Assembly: GCF_014145335.1 (NCBI RefSeq)
Contig: NZ_JACIVI010000001.1
Location: 124,001-188,000 of the forward strand
Source of the DNA: Aquariibacter albus
Lineage (GTDB): Bacteria; Pseudomonadota; Gammaproteobacteria; Burkholderiales; Burkholderiaceae_C
Reading direction: 5' to 3'
Length of the DNA: 64,000 nucleotides
Under the pieces are notes generated by a model that saw nothing but the letters and a program-made list of their open reading frames with translations, ran no database searches and had not been told where the DNA came from. The translations under genes and the position numbers were made by a program. Each line of letters starts with the position of its first letter. Positions within the stretch are counted from its first letter, which is position 1. Below are positions 54,845 to 64,000 of this stretch, piece by piece.

Positions 54845-56046
54845 GTCCCTCGGCTGCGCCGCCCGCGGGCAGCGCCGAGGTCCGGGCCCGCGCGCTGCGG
54901 GCCAGCCGCTGGGCCCTGCTGTTCGGCAATTTCGCGATCGGCTGCGGCGTGATGGTCACCGTCGGTTCGCTGAACGACCTGACCCGCTCGCTCGGCATCA
55001 GCGTGGCCGAGGGCGGCCGCCTGATCGCGCTGGCCGCCGCCACCATGTGCCTGAGCGCACCGCTGGCCGCCGGCATCGTCGCGGGCTTCGACCGCCGCCG
55101 CCTGCTGAGCGCCGCCCTCGCCTGGTATGCCCTGGGCCACCTGCTCTGTGCCTTCGCGCCGGACTATGGCGTGCTGATGGTGCTGCGGGCCCTGACGGTG
55201 CTGACCGCTTCGGTCTTCACCCCGCAGGCGGCCGCGGCCATGGGCGTGCTGGCGCCGCCCGCGCAGCGCGGCGGGGCGATCGGCTTCGTCTTCCTCGGCT
55301 GGTCGCTGGCCCTGGTGCTGGGCATGCCGCTGCACAGCTGGATCGGCGAGACCTTCGGCTGGCGCACGGCCTTTGCCCTCGTGGCCGTGCTGGCCGGCGT
55401 GGCGGCCAGCTGGCTGTGGCGGGTCGTGCCCGACGGCATCCGCCCCCCAGCCGTCAGCGCCAGCGCCTGGCGCGAGCTGCTGACCCATCCGGCCCTGATG
55501 GCCGTCGTCGCCGTCACCGCGCTGCAGAGCGCCGGGCAGTTCGGCGTGCAGGCCTATCTCGCCCCCTACTACCGCCAGCAGCTCGGCGCCGACGCCACCA
55601 CCATCAGCCTGCTGTTCTTCTGGACCGGCCTGTGCGGCCTGATCGGCAATGTGCTGATGACCCGCCGTGTGGACCGTCTCGGCCCGCCCCGCGCGGTGCT
55701 GCTGACCCTGGGTGCGATCGCCTTCAGCCTGGCGATCTGGCCGCTGGCCGGTTCGCCGCTCGCGGTGGCCCTGGTCATCGTGCCCTGGGCGCTGGGCGGC
55801 TTCGCGACCAGCTCGGCCCAGCAGGCCCGGCTCAGCGCGGCCGCGCCGGCCCTGGCGCCGGCCCTGCTGGCGCTCAACAGCTCGGCCATCTACCTGGGCC
55901 ATGCCGCCGGCTCGGCCAGCGGGGGCCTGATCGTCGCGGCCCAGGGCTATGCCGGGCTCGCGCCGGTCGGCCTGCTGTGGATCCTGTCGGCTGCCGGGCT
56001 CAGCGTGTGGGCCGAACGGCGGCTGCGGCGCGGCCGCGGCGCCTGA
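54841..56046 (+). CDS. MFS transporter
   Basis: Inner-membrane major facilitator of 401 residues with about 12 helices. ALLFGNFAIGCGVMVTVGSL is helix 1, ALAAATMCLSAPLAAGIVAG is helix 2, and FDRRRLL carries the loop 2-3 arginines. LGWSLALVLGMPLHSWIGE resembles AraJ-type sugar-efflux or drug-efflux members. Translation starts at the GTG overlapping the dehydrogenase stop, so the two probably act together on one metabolite. Cargo is unknown. Confidence 0.85.
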   Translation: MSPSAAPPAGSAEVRARALRASRWALLFGNFAIGCGVMVTVGSLNDLTRSLGISVAEGGRLIALAAATMCLSAPLAAGIVAGFDRRRLLSAALAWYALGHLLCAFAPDYGVLMVLRALTVLTASVFTPQAAAAMGVLAPPAQRGGAIGFVFLGWSLALVLGMPLHSWIGETFGWRTAFALVAVLAGVAASWLWRVVPDGIRPPAVSASAWRELLTHPALMAVVAVTALQSAGQFGVQAYLAPYYRQQLGADATTISLLFFWTGLCGLIGNVLMTRRVDRLGPPRAVLLTLGAIAFSLAIWPLAGSPLAVALVIVPWALGGFATSSAQQARLSAAAPALAPALLALNSSAIYLGHAAGSASGGLIVAAQGYAGLAPVGLLWILSAAGLSVWAERRLRRGRGA

Positions 56047-56068
56047 AGCGCGCGTCGGCGCGCCGGCC

Positions 56069-56968
56069 TCAGGCCCGGCCCGGCAGCAGGCCGCGCAGCA
56101 GGTACTTGATGCGCGCGTGCCGCAGCGGCGGCAGGGGCGTGGGGGCCGGAGCCGCAGGCAGCGGCTGGCCGGCTGCACGCGGGCGGGCCAGCGCACGCAG
56201 CGACAGGGGCTGGCGCAGCGGCCGGTAGCTGTCGAGGGCCAGCAGTTCCCAGCCCAGGCCTTCGAGCAGATGCCGCAGCGAGGAGGCGCTGAAGTGATGC
56301 AGGTGGGCGATGTGGAAGTCGCGCGCGCGGCGGTAGCGCGCGGCGTCCGGCACCTCGACGTAGAGCCAGGCGTCCAGGCCGTGCAGGCGGCCCGGGTCCA
56401 GCGGGCCGCGCAGGTCGAGCAGATGCTCCACGACCTGGTTCATCGTCAGCAGCACGCGGGCGCCCGCGGGCAGTTCGGCCCGGGCCCCGGCCAGGTCGGG
56501 CACCGTCTCGACGCCGAGGTACTCGCGGCCGAGGGTGGCGCTGAGCGCATCGGGTTCGACGCCGAGGGTGCGCCGGGCCCGCACCGAGCGGCTGAATCCG
56601 GCGGCGGCGAAGCCATCGGAGGCGCCGAAATCCACATGCACATCGAAGCCCGCATCGCCTGCATGGGCGGCTACGAAGCGGCCGGCGCCGAAGCCGCGCT
56701 CGAACTTCTGCTGGGTCAGGATCTCGTCGAGGCTGACGGCGCCGCCCTTCTTGTAGAGCCGGCGGTAGTCGCGCTCGTAGAAGGCATTCAGCGCCTGCGG
56801 CGAGGGGAAGCGGGCCTGCAGGCCGTGGCCGCAGGCCGTGCAGCGCAGGTGGCGCAGGCCCAGCCGGTGGCGGTCGCCGTGGAACCAGGCCTGAAGCGCC
56901 TCGCTGCCGCAGACCGGGCAGTGGCGGACCGGCTGGTCGTAGTGCGTGTGCAGCGCGGCAATGCTCAT
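56069..56968 (-). CDS. Zinc-ribbon class I SAM-dependent methyltransferase
   Basis: Putative methyltransferase of 299 residues. Two CxxC pairs (Cys17/Cys20 and Cys43/Cys46) form an N-terminal zinc ribbon. A Rossmann-like SAM fold starts HVDFGASDGFAAAGFSRS (about 113-130), where the usual DxGxGxG loop is degenerate. TMNQVVEHLLDLRGPLD and YVEVPDAARYR match sugar C-methyltransferase-like proteins. The substrate is unknown. The ATG at 56968 was used; a GTG at 56977 is possible. Confidence 0.75.
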   Translation of the reverse strand: MSIAALHTHYDQPVRHCPVCGSEALQAWFHGDRHRLGLRHLRCTACGHGLQARFPSPQALNAFYERDYRRLYKKGGAVSLDEILTQQKFERGFGAGRFVAAHAGDAGFDVHVDFGASDGFAAAGFSRSVRARRTLGVEPDALSATLGREYLGVETVPDLAGARAELPAGARVLLTMNQVVEHLLDLRGPLDPGRLHGLDAWLYVEVPDAARYRRARDFHIAHLHHFSASSLRHLLEGLGWELLALDSYRPLRQPLSLRALARPRAAGQPLPAAPAPTPLPPLRHARIKYLLRGLLPGRA

Positions 56969-56978
56969 GCGGACCACT

Positions 56979-57329
56979 TCAGTTCGGGTTGTCGAAGAAG
57001 ACGTACTGGGAGTAGTCGCTCAGCTCGAAGTACACGCGCTTCTCGCCGGCATCGACCGTGCCGTTCAGGTTCAGGTCGATCACGCCGTAGCCGAAGCGGT
57101 AGCTGCGCGCGCTGCCGTCCTGCGTGCCCAGCGCGGTGCTCAGCTTGTCGATCTTCAGGAAACGCTTGACGACCACGCCGTTGGAATAGACCTCCAGGAT
57201 GCCGTCGGTGCCGGTCCAGTTCTGCAGGTCGCGCTTGAGCTGGTTCTGGGTTTCCTGGGTGCAGGCGCCCAGCAGCAGGGGCAGGGCCAGGGCGGCCAGG
57301 GTGGCGGCGCGGCGGGGAAGCAAGCTCAT
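56979..57329 (-). CDS. Small lipoprotein of unknown function
   Basis: A 116-residue protein with a lipobox LLLGAC, so it should be lipid-anchored in the envelope. The mature part has NWTGTDGILEVYSNGVVVKR and ends YSQYVFFDNPN. I do not know its role. It precedes the methyltransferase gene by ten bases on the same strand. GKxx-type enzymatic motifs are absent. Confidence 0.75.
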   Translation of the reverse strand: MSLLPRRAATLAALALPLLLGACTQETQNQLKRDLQNWTGTDGILEVYSNGVVVKRFLKIDKLSTALGTQDGSARSYRFGYGVIDLNLNGTVDAGEKRVYFELSDYSQYVFFDNPN

Positions 57330-57467
57330 CGCGGGGCTCCGGGGCGGTCGTAGGACGTGGGTCGCGGGTGGTGGGTGCAGTGTGCCTCGGGCCTGCCCGG
57401 CGCCGGCCGGCCCCATGCCCGGCGGCCGCGCCCAGGCAGGCGCCGGCCGCCCCGGCGCCGCAGCGCC

Positions 57468-58217
57468 TCAGCCCGCGCGGCGCTGGCGCAGCGCCTCGTA
57501 GAGGCAGATGCCGCTGGCCACCGACACGTTCAGGCTTTCCACCGCGCCGGCCATGGGGAGGGCGACGCGCTGGTCGCAGGTCTTGCGGGTGAGCTGGCGC
57601 AGGCCGGGGCCCTCGGCGCCGAGCACCAGGGCGACGGGCTGCTTCAGGTCGACGTCGTAAAGCGTGCCGCCTTCCTCGTCGGCCAGGCCGACGATCCACA
57701 CGTTGCGCTCCTTCAGCTCGTTCAGGGTGCGGGCCAGGTTGGTGACCATGAAGTAGGGCACCGTCTCGGCTGCGCCGCTGGCCACCTTGCTCACGGTGGC
57801 GTTCACGCCCACCGCATGGTCCTTGGGCGCGATCACGGCATGTGCCCCGGCGCCGTCGGCCACGCGCAGGCAGGCGCCGAGGTTGTGCGGGTCGGTCACG
57901 CCGTCGAGCACCAGCAGCAGCGGGGCCTCGCCGCGGGCTTCCACGGCCTCCAGCAGTTCATCGAGCGACTTGGCCTGCGGCAGCTCCTTCACCCGCGCCA
58001 CCACGCCCTGGTGGCGCGGGCTCCCGGCCAGGGCGTTCAGCCGCGCGTCGTCGCTGTCGTGGCAGCGCAGGCCGGCCTCGCGGGCGCGGGCCAGGAAGTC
58101 CTTCATGCGCGCGTCGCGGCGGGCGCTGTCGATGTAGACCTCGACGATGGACGCGGGTGCGGTCTTGAGCCGCACGGTGACGGCATGGAAGCCGTAGAGC
58201 AGGCGCGCGGCGCTCAT
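57468..58217 (-). CDS. rlmB: 23S rRNA (guanosine-2'-O)-methyltransferase RlmB
   Basis: SPOUT-class enzyme that 2'-O-methylates G2251 of 23S rRNA. The 249-residue protein has an N-terminal substrate-binding domain ([12 protein letters not shown]). The SPOUT motifs are [24 protein letters not shown] and [15 protein letters not shown]. The start ATG overlaps the purL stop by one base. All knot motifs are intact. Confidence 0.95.
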   Translation of the reverse strand: MSAARLLYGFHAVTVRLKTAPASIVEVYIDSARRDARMKDFLARAREAGLRCHDSDDARLNALAGSPRHQGVVARVKELPQAKSLDELLEAVEARGEAPLLLVLDGVTDPHNLGACLRVADGAGAHAVIAPKDHAVGVNATVSKVASGAAETVPYFMVTNLARTLNELKERNVWIVGLADEEGGTLYDVDLKQPVALVLGAEGPGLRQLTRKTCDQRVALPMAGAVESLNVSVASGICLYEALRQRRAG

Positions 58218-61200
58218 CAGGCGATCCACGTGCGCGCGTTGCGGAACATGCGCAGCCAGGGGCTGTCGGCGGCCACATCGCCCGGCGTCCAGCTGAACTG
58301 GGCGTTGCGGAAGACGCGTTCGGGGTGGGGCATCATGGCCGTGAAGCGGCCGTCGGCCGTGGTGACCGCCGTCAGGCCGCCCGGGCTGCCGTTTGGGTTG
58401 AAGGGATAGGTCTCGGTGGCCTGGCCATGGTGGTCGACGAAGCGCATCGCCGCGGCCACCGCCTTCGCATCCCCACGCTGCGAGAAGTCCGCCCGGCCTT
58501 CGCCGTGCGAGACAGCGATCGGCAGCCGGCTGCCGGCCATGCCGCGGAAGAAGATCGAGGGCGAATCCAGCACCTCGACCAGGCTGAGCCGGGCCTCGAA
58601 CTGCTCGCTGCGGTTGCGCACGAAGCGCGGCCAGGCCGTGGCGCCCGGGATCAGCGGGGCCAGGGCGGCCAGCATCTGGCAGCCGTTGCAGACGCCCAGG
58701 GTGAAGGTGTCGCTGCGCTGGAAGTAGGCCGCGAAGGCCTCGGCCAGCGCCGGGTTGAAGAGGATGGAGCGGGCCCAGCCCTCGCCCGCGCCCAGGGTGT
58801 CGCCGTAGCTGAAGCCGCCGCAGGCGACCAGGCCCTGGAAGCCGTCGAGCCGCGCGCGGCCAGCCTGCAGGTCGCTCATGTGCACATCGTGCGTGGCGAA
58901 GCCGGCGCGGTGCATGGCGTAGGCCATCTCGACCTGGCTGTTCACGCCCTGCTCGCGCAGGATGGCCACCTTGGGCTTGGCGCCGGTGGCGATGAAGGGC
59001 GCGGCCACGTCCTCGGCCGGGTCGAAGCCGAGCGCCACATGCAGGCCCGGATCGCCCTCGGCCCCGGCGGCGGCATGTTCGGCATCCGCGCATTCGGGGT
59101 GGTCGCGGTCGCGGGCGATGCGCCAGCTCACCTCGTCCCAGCTCTGCTGCAGGGCACGCAGCGGCGCGCTGAAGATGGCCTTGGCGTCGCGCCAGACCTC
59201 CACCACGCCGCGGTCGTTGGGCTTGCCGACCACGTGGCTGTGGGCCGACAGGCCGTGCGCGCGCAGCGTGGCCATCACGGCATCGCGATCGGCGGTGGCG
59301 ACCTGGATGAGCGCGCCGAGTTCTTCGTTGAAGAGCGCGCGCAGGGTCTGCTCGGCACGGCGCGGGCCGACCTGGGTGGCCCAGTTCTTCGAATCGCCCA
59401 CCTCGGCGCGGCTGTCGCGGATGCCATCGCCCTCGGTGATCAGCAGGTCCACGTTCAGGCTGAGGCCGAGCTGGCCGGCGAAGGCCATCTCGCAGGCCGC
59501 CGCCCACAGGCCGCCGTCGCTGCGGTCGTGGTAGGCCAGCAGCTTGCCTTCGGCGCGCAGCTGGTTGATGGCCGCGACCAGGGCCTTGAGCTGGGCCGGA
59601 TCGTCCACATCGGGCACGCCGTCCACCGTGCGGTGGCCGGTCTGGCCCAGCACCTGGGCCAGCATGGAGCCGGCCATGCGCTTCCTGCCCTGGCCCAGGT
59701 CGATCAGGATCAGGCTGCTGTCGCCGCAGGCCGGGCGGCCGGCCGCGGCCGGCAGGCGCTGGAGCTGCGGGGTGAGGGTGCCGCGGATGTCGTCCAGCGT
59801 GACGAAGCCGGTGACGATCAGGCTGACCGGGGCGGTGACCTGCTTGGTTTCCCCTCCGTCCTGCCAGCGGCTGCGCATGGAGAGCGAGTCCTTGCCCACC
59901 GGCACGCCGATGCCCAGGGCCGGGCAGAGCTCCATGCCCACGGCCCGGACGGTGTCGTAGAGCGCGGCGTCCTCGCCCGGCTCGCCGCAGGCCGCCATCC
60001 AGTTGCAGCTGAGCTTGACGCGCGAGAGCTCGATGGGCGCGGCCAGCAGGTTGGTGATGGCCTCGGCCACCGCCATGCGGCCGGAGGCCGGCGCGTCCAG
60101 GGCGGCCAGCGGCGTGCGCTCGCCCATCGCCATGGCCTCGCCGCGCAGGCCGGCATGGTCGGCCAGGGTCACGGCCACGTCGGCCACCGGGATCTGCCAG
60201 GGGCCGACCATGGGGTCGCGGTGGCTCAGGCCGCCCACCGTGCGGTCGCCGATGGTGATGAGGAAACGCTTGCTCGCCACCGTGGGGTGGCGCAGCACGC
60301 GGTGGGCCACCTCGGCCAGCTCGACGCCGTCCAGCGCCAGCGGCCGGCCGTCCCAGGTGGCGCGCTGCACGCTGCGCTGCATCTTCGGCGGCTTGCCCAG
60401 CAGCACGGCCATGGGCATGTCGATGACGCGCTCGCCGCCGGGGCCGTCTTCCAGGATCAGCTCGGGCGCCTCGGTGGCCACGCCGACCACGGCATAGGGG
60501 CAGCGCTCGCGCGCGGCCATGGCGTCGAAGGCGGGCAGGCCAGCCGGGTCCAGGGCGATGACGTAGCGCTCCTGGCTCTCGTTGCACCAGATCTCCTTGG
60601 GCGCCAGGCCGGTCTCCTCCAGCGGCACCTTGCGCAGGTCGAAGGTGGCGCCCAGGCCCGCGCCGTCGACCAGCTCGGGGAAGGCATTGCTGATGCCGCC
60701 CGCGCCCACGTCGTGGATGGCCAGGATGGGATTGGCCTCGCCCAGGCCGAAGCAGTGGTTGATGACCTCCTGCGCGCGGCGCTCGATCTCGGGGTTGCCG
60801 CGCTGCACGGAATCGAAGTCCAGCGAGGCGGCGTTCACGCCCGCGGCCATCGAGCTGGCCGCGCCGCCGCCCATGCCGATGCGCATGCCCGGGCCGCCCA
60901 GCTGGATCAGCAGGGTGCCGGCCTTGAAGGGGATCTTGGCCGTCTGCCCGTCCAGGATCTGGCCCAGGCCGCCGGCGATCATGATGGGCTTGTGATATCC
61001 CCGGCGGACTGGCGGCAGGGCCTGGCCGGCCAGCTGGCCGCCCTCGACCGTCTGCTCGTAGACGCGGAAGTAGCCGGCCAGGTTGGGCCGCCCGAACTCG
61101 TTGTTGAAGGCCGCGCCGCCGAGCGGGCCCTCGCTCATGATCTGCCGCGCGCTGGCGATGTGCTCGGGCTTGCCGACCGGGTCGCGCTCCCAGGGCTCGG

Positions 61201-62290
61201 CCAGGCCGGGCAGGTGCAAGTGGCTGACCGAGAAGCCGGTCAGGCCGGCCTTGGGCTTGGAGCCGCGGCCGGTGGCGCCCTCGTCGCGGATCTCGCCGCC
61301 GGCGCCGGTGGAGGCGCCGGGGAAGGGGCTGATGGCGGTGGGGTGGTTGTGCGTCTCCACCTTCATCAGCACATGCGCGGTGGCGGGCTGCGCGGCGTAG
61401 GCCGGTGCATTCGCATGGCCCTGCGGCGCCCAGCGCTCGATGGGGCCGCCCTCCATCACCGCGGCGTTGTCGCTGTAGGCGATGACGGTGCGCTGCGGCG
61501 CCAGCTTCTCGGTGTTGCGGATCATGCCGAACATGGAGAGCGGCTGCTTCTCGCCGTCGATCACGAAATCGGCATTGAAGATCTTGTGGCGGCAGTGCTC
61601 GCTGTTGGCCTGGGCGAACATCATCAGCTCGACATCGCTGGGGTTGCGGCCGAGCTGGGTGAAGGCGGCCACCAGGTAGTCGATCTCGTCGTCCGACAGG
61701 GCCAGGCCGAAGGCGGTGTTGGCCGCCTCCAGGGCCGTGCGGCCCTGGCCGATCACGTCCACATGCTCCAGCGCCTGGCCGGGCTGCACGTCGAAGAGGG
61801 CGCGGGCGGCCTCGCGCTCGAAGGCCACGCTCTCCGTCATGCGGTCGTGCAGCAGGCGCGCGCAGGCCAGCTTCTCGGCCTCGCTCAGGGCTTGCACGCC
61901 GCCGAGCAGGCCGGTCTTCAGGCTGAGCAGGAACTCGGTGACGCGCTCGACGCGGTGCACGCCCGCGAGCCCGCAGTTGCGGGCGATGTCGGTGGCCTTG
62001 CTCGCCCAGGGCGAGACGGTGCCCAGGCGCGGCATCACCACGATGCGCTCGACCGCCTTGCCGGCCTCGGGGCCGGCATAGGGCTCGCCGTAGCGCAGCA
62101 GGGCGTCGAGCTTGTCCTGCGCCTCGCGGGCCGGGGCCGCGTCCAGCGCCACCCAGTGGACGGCGCGGGCGTGGACGGCGCTGATCCGCGGCACCTCGGC
62201 CTGCAGCGCGGCCAGCAGGGCGCGCGCACGGAAGTCGGACAGGGCGTTGCCGCCCTCGAAGGCGAGGATGACGGAGGCAGAGGCGGTCAT
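58217..62290 (-). CDS. purL: Phosphoribosylformylglycinamidine synthase
   Basis: Large ATP-dependent purine biosynthesis enzyme that converts FGAR and glutamine to FGAM. The 1357-residue protein has an N-terminal PurS-like domain, two AIRS-type synthetase halves ([27 protein letters not shown]-type loop) and a C-terminal glutaminase. The glutaminase nucleophile lies in [10 protein letters not shown] and the His/Glu pair in [10 protein letters not shown]. It is the single-chain proteobacterial form. It is divergent from map. Confidence 0.97.
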   Translation of the reverse strand: MTASASVILAFEGGNALSDFRARALLAALQAEVPRISAVHARAVHWVALDAAPAREAQDKLDALLRYGEPYAGPEAGKAVERIVVMPRLGTVSPWASKATDIARNCGLAGVHRVERVTEFLLSLKTGLLGGVQALSEAEKLACARLLHDRMTESVAFEREAARALFDVQPGQALEHVDVIGQGRTALEAANTAFGLALSDDEIDYLVAAFTQLGRNPSDVELMMFAQANSEHCRHKIFNADFVIDGEKQPLSMFGMIRNTEKLAPQRTVIAYSDNAAVMEGGPIERWAPQGHANAPAYAAQPATAHVLMKVETHNHPTAISPFPGASTGAGGEIRDEGATGRGSKPKAGLTGFSVSHLHLPGLAEPWERDPVGKPEHIASARQIMSEGPLGGAAFNNEFGRPNLAGYFRVYEQTVEGGQLAGQALPPVRRGYHKPIMIAGGLGQILDGQTAKIPFKAGTLLIQLGGPGMRIGMGGGAASSMAAGVNAASLDFDSVQRGNPEIERRAQEVINHCFGLGEANPILAIHDVGAGGISNAFPELVDGAGLGATFDLRKVPLEETGLAPKEIWCNESQERYVIALDPAGLPAFDAMAARERCPYAVVGVATEAPELILEDGPGGERVIDMPMAVLLGKPPKMQRSVQRATWDGRPLALDGVELAEVAHRVLRHPTVASKRFLITIGDRTVGGLSHRDPMVGPWQIPVADVAVTLADHAGLRGEAMAMGERTPLAALDAPASGRMAVAEAITNLLAAPIELSRVKLSCNWMAACGEPGEDAALYDTVRAVGMELCPALGIGVPVGKDSLSMRSRWQDGGETKQVTAPVSLIVTGFVTLDDIRGTLTPQLQRLPAAAGRPACGDSSLILIDLGQGRKRMAGSMLAQVLGQTGHRTVDGVPDVDDPAQLKALVAAINQLRAEGKLLAYHDRSDGGLWAAACEMAFAGQLGLSLNVDLLITEGDGIRDSRAEVGDSKNWATQVGPRRAEQTLRALFNEELGALIQVATADRDAVMATLRAHGLSAHSHVVGKPNDRGVVEVWRDAKAIFSAPLRALQQSWDEVSWRIARDRDHPECADAEHAAAGAEGDPGLHVALGFDPAEDVAAPFIATGAKPKVAILREQGVNSQVEMAYAMHRAGFATHDVHMSDLQAGRARLDGFQGLVACGGFSYGDTLGAGEGWARSILFNPALAEAFAAYFQRSDTFTLGVCNGCQMLAALAPLIPGATAWPRFVRNRSEQFEARLSLVEVLDSPSIFFRGMAGSRLPIAVSHGEGRADFSQRGDAKAVAAAMRFVDHHGQATETYPFNPNGSPGGLTAVTTADGRFTAMMPHPERVFRNAQFSWTPGDVAADSPWLRMFRNARTWIA

Positions 62291-62433
62291 GCGGGGCGGG
62301 GGGCCTTGGGGGCCGCGGCAGAAGCGGCGGGGGAGGGCGGCCGGCGGCGGGGCCGGCTCCTCGCAAACCCGGAATTCTAGGTGGCCCCTCCGCCGGGCCC
62401 GCCCCGGCCCCCGGTCGGCCCGGATCGGCATTG

Positions 62434-62439
62434 GATAAT
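62434..62439 (+). promoter_or_regulatory. Candidate -10 element for map, implying a leaderless mRNA
   Basis: GATAAT lies exactly six bases (CGCCCG) before the map ATG, so initiation seven bases downstream would fall on the A. There is no Shine-Dalgarno sequence. The -35 region is not obvious. Confidence 0.5.
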
Positions 62440-62445
62440 CGCCCG

Positions 62446-63261
62446 ATGGGCATCACCATCAAGACTGCCGCCGACATCGCGGCGATGCGCGTGGCCGGCC
62501 GCCTCGCGTCCGAAGTCCTCGACATGCTGACCCCGCATGTCAAGCCGGGCATCACCACCGAACAGCTCGACGCACTGGCGCACCGCCACATCGTGGAGGT
62601 GCAGGGCGCCGTCCCGGCGCCGCTGAACTACCAGCCGCCGGGCTACTCGCCCTATCCCAAGTCGATCTGCACCTCGGTCAACCACCAGGTCTGCCACGGC
62701 ATCCCGAACGAGCGGCCCTTGAAGAACGGCGACATCGTCAACATCGACGTCACGGTCATCAAGGACGGCTGGCACGGCGACACCAGCCGCATGTACATCG
62801 TGGGCGAGGGCTCGATCGCGGCCAAGCGCCTGTGCAGCCTGACCTACGAGGCCATGTGGAAGGGCATCGCCAAGGTGCGGCCGGGCATCAAGCTCGGCGA
62901 CATCGGCCACGGCATCCAGACCTTCGTCGAGAACGCCGGCTACAGCGTCGTGCGCGAGTTCTGCGGCCACGGCATCGGCCAGAAATTCCACGAAGAGCCG
63001 CAGATCCTGCACTACGGCCGCCCCGGCACGCTGGAGGAGCTGGTGCCCGGCATGGTCTTCACCATCGAGCCCATGGTCAACGCCGGCCGCCGCGAGATCA
63101 AGGAGCTGGGCGACGGCTGGACCATCGTGACCAAGGACCGTTCGCTGTCCGCCCAGTGGGAGCACACCATCGTCGTGACCGAGACCGGCTACGAGGTGCT
63201 GACGCTGTCGGCCGGCAGCCCGCCGCCGCCGGACTTCGTGCAGGCCGGCGCGTCCGCCTGA
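62446..63261 (+). CDS. map: Methionine aminopeptidase type I
   Basis: Removes the initiator methionine from nascent proteins. In the 271-residue protein the metal ligands are visible: [17 protein letters not shown] (two Asp), [14 protein letters not shown] (His), TIEPMV and QWEHT (Glu). [16 protein letters not shown] is the family motif before them. The start ATG at 62446 gives [14 protein letters not shown]; an in-frame TTG lies at 62431. It is divergent from purL and followed by glnD after ten bases. Confidence 0.96.
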   Translation: MGITIKTAADIAAMRVAGRLASEVLDMLTPHVKPGITTEQLDALAHRHIVEVQGAVPAPLNYQPPGYSPYPKSICTSVNHQVCHGIPNERPLKNGDIVNIDVTVIKDGWHGDTSRMYIVGEGSIAAKRLCSLTYEAMWKGIAKVRPGIKLGDIGHGIQTFVENAGYSVVREFCGHGIGQKFHEEPQILHYGRPGTLEELVPGMVFTIEPMVNAGRREIKELGDGWTIVTKDRSLSAQWEHTIVVTETGYEVLTLSAGSPPPPDFVQAGASA

Positions 63262-63271
63262 CCGCGCCGCG

Positions 63272-64000
63272 ATGTCGCTGCCCGTCGAGCCCCAGGGGCT
63301 GAGCGACCTGCCGGCGCTGCGCCGGGCCTTCCGCGAAGGCAAGGCCGAGCGCATCGAGCGCTTCATGCGCGCCCGGCCCACGGCCACCACCGCCCACCTG
63401 CTGCTCACGCAGCTGGCCCGGCATGTCGATGCGACGCTCAAGCGCCTGTGGCGCCTGTGGCGCCTGAGCGGCATGCCGCGCGGCGCGGCCCTGGTGGCGG
63501 TCGGCGGCTACGGCCGCGGCGAGCTCTTCCCGGCTTCCGATGTCGACGTGCTCGTGCTGCTGCCCGAAGGCCTGTCCTCGGACGAGCCCGGGATCCAGGC
63601 CAGCCTGAGCCAGTTCGTGACCGCCTGCTGGGACGTCGGCCTGGAGATCGGCCAGAGCGTGCGCAGCGTCGAGGAATGCGTGGCCGAGGCCCTGGCCGAC
63701 GTGACCGTGCAGACGGCGCTGCTGGAGGCCCGCTTCCTTTTCGGCGCCCGCAAGCTCTTCGAACGCTTCGTGCAGGCCCAGCGCGAGGTCATGGACCCGG
63801 CCGCCTTCCTGCGCGCCAAGACGCTGGAGATGCGTCAGCGCCACCAGAAGTACGAGGACACGCCCTACGCGCTGGAGCCCAACTGCAAGGAAAGCCCCGG
63901 CGGCCTGCGCGACCTGCAGGTCGTGATCTGGGTGGCCCGTGCCGCTGGCCTGGGTCGCACCTGGCGCGAGCTGGCGGCCCATGGCCTGGTCACGCCCTTC
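63272..64000 (+). CDS. glnD: Bifunctional uridylyltransferase/uridylyl-removing enzyme, N-terminal part
   Basis: Nitrogen sensor that uridylylates PII at low glutamine. The first 243 residues are present. They include the nucleotidyltransferase motif VGGYGRGELFPASDVDVLVL (78-97) with the catalytic Asp pair, and LEPNCKESPGGLRDLQVVIW. The HD and ACT domains lie beyond the right edge. map-glnD is a common betaproteobacterial order. It is the only general nitrogen-control gene in the window, which also carries the urea island. Confidence 0.94.
   Translation, partial: MSLPVEPQGLSDLPALRRAFREGKAERIERFMRARPTATTAHLLLTQLARHVDATLKRLWRLWRLSGMPRGAALVAVGGYGRGELFPASDVDVLVLLPEGLSSDEPGIQASLSQFVTACWDVGLEIGQSVRSVEECVAEALADVTVQTALLEARFLFGARKLFERFVQAQREVMDPAAFLRAKTLEMRQRHQKYEDTPYALEPNCKESPGGLRDLQVVIWVARAAGLGRTWRELAAHGLVTPF

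Noticed and set aside
58325-62380. A 1351-codon open frame on the plus strand opposite purL
   Set aside because: It is the antisense shadow of a clear 1357-residue PurL. Its protein is low-complexity, rich in Gly, His, Gln and Val, as expected from GC-rich codon bias.

Overview
This window is a 64 kb piece of a chromosome with very high GC content and densely packed genes. The gene set and gene neighbourhoods point to a betaproteobacterium of the order Burkholderiales, probably in the Rubrivivax/Leptothrix/Ideonella neighbourhood. That placement is inferred from protein resemblance and codon style, not from a search. Almost everything is ordinary core genome: no insertion sequence, prophage, integrase or CRISPR array was seen. 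No gene-free stretch exceeds 300 bases; the two longest (276-548 and 5594-5874) are described.

Layout: 1-5593 holds the start of trxB, a Crp-type regulator with a CRP-like palindrome upstream, then ftsK, lolA and rarA. 5875-9499 is a branched-chain amino acid ABC operon, livHMGF, without a binding-protein gene. 9583-15085 carries a small unknown acidic protein, a ferredoxin-type flavoprotein reductase, an epimerase-like protein, a rhomboid protease, tRNA-Leu(CAA), cysM, tusA and galU. 15196-22370 is a minus-strand run: folK, pcnB, a HAD phosphatase, hda, an AI-2E family permease, a SirB1-like protein and murJ. rpsT is divergent from murJ; spoT, rpoZ and gmk follow.

The most interesting region is 26451-44079, a complete urea island. 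Urea uptake (urtABCDE) and urease (ureD, ureA, ureB, a short HupE/UreJ-like protein, ureC, ureE, ureF, ureG) form one minus-strand run of 13 genes. Divergent from urtA are a porin (probably for urea and short amides), a 1137-residue protein fusing an NCS1-type transporter, a nine-cysteine module, a histidine kinase and a receiver domain, and an overlapping LuxR-type response regulator. A perfect inverted repeat lies between urtA and the porin and is a candidate operator. I read the island as sense (transporter-kinase), signal (regulator), admit (porin), import (Urt) and hydrolyse (urease). The sensing link is inference.

44096-51138 holds a small sulfotransferase beside APS kinase (cysC), yicC, a Ser/Thr kinase with a PP2C phosphatase, rph-rdgB-hemW and tRNA-Arg(CCT). 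51179-64000 holds a penicillin-acylase family hydrolase, a D-2-hydroxyacid dehydrogenase homologue lacking its catalytic arginine and coupled to an MFS transporter, a zinc-ribbon methyltransferase with a small lipoprotein, rlmB, purL, map and the start of glnD.

Three genes (ftsK, the Ser/Thr kinase and map) have a -10-like hexamer exactly six bases before the ATG and no Shine-Dalgarno sequence, which suggests leaderless transcripts.
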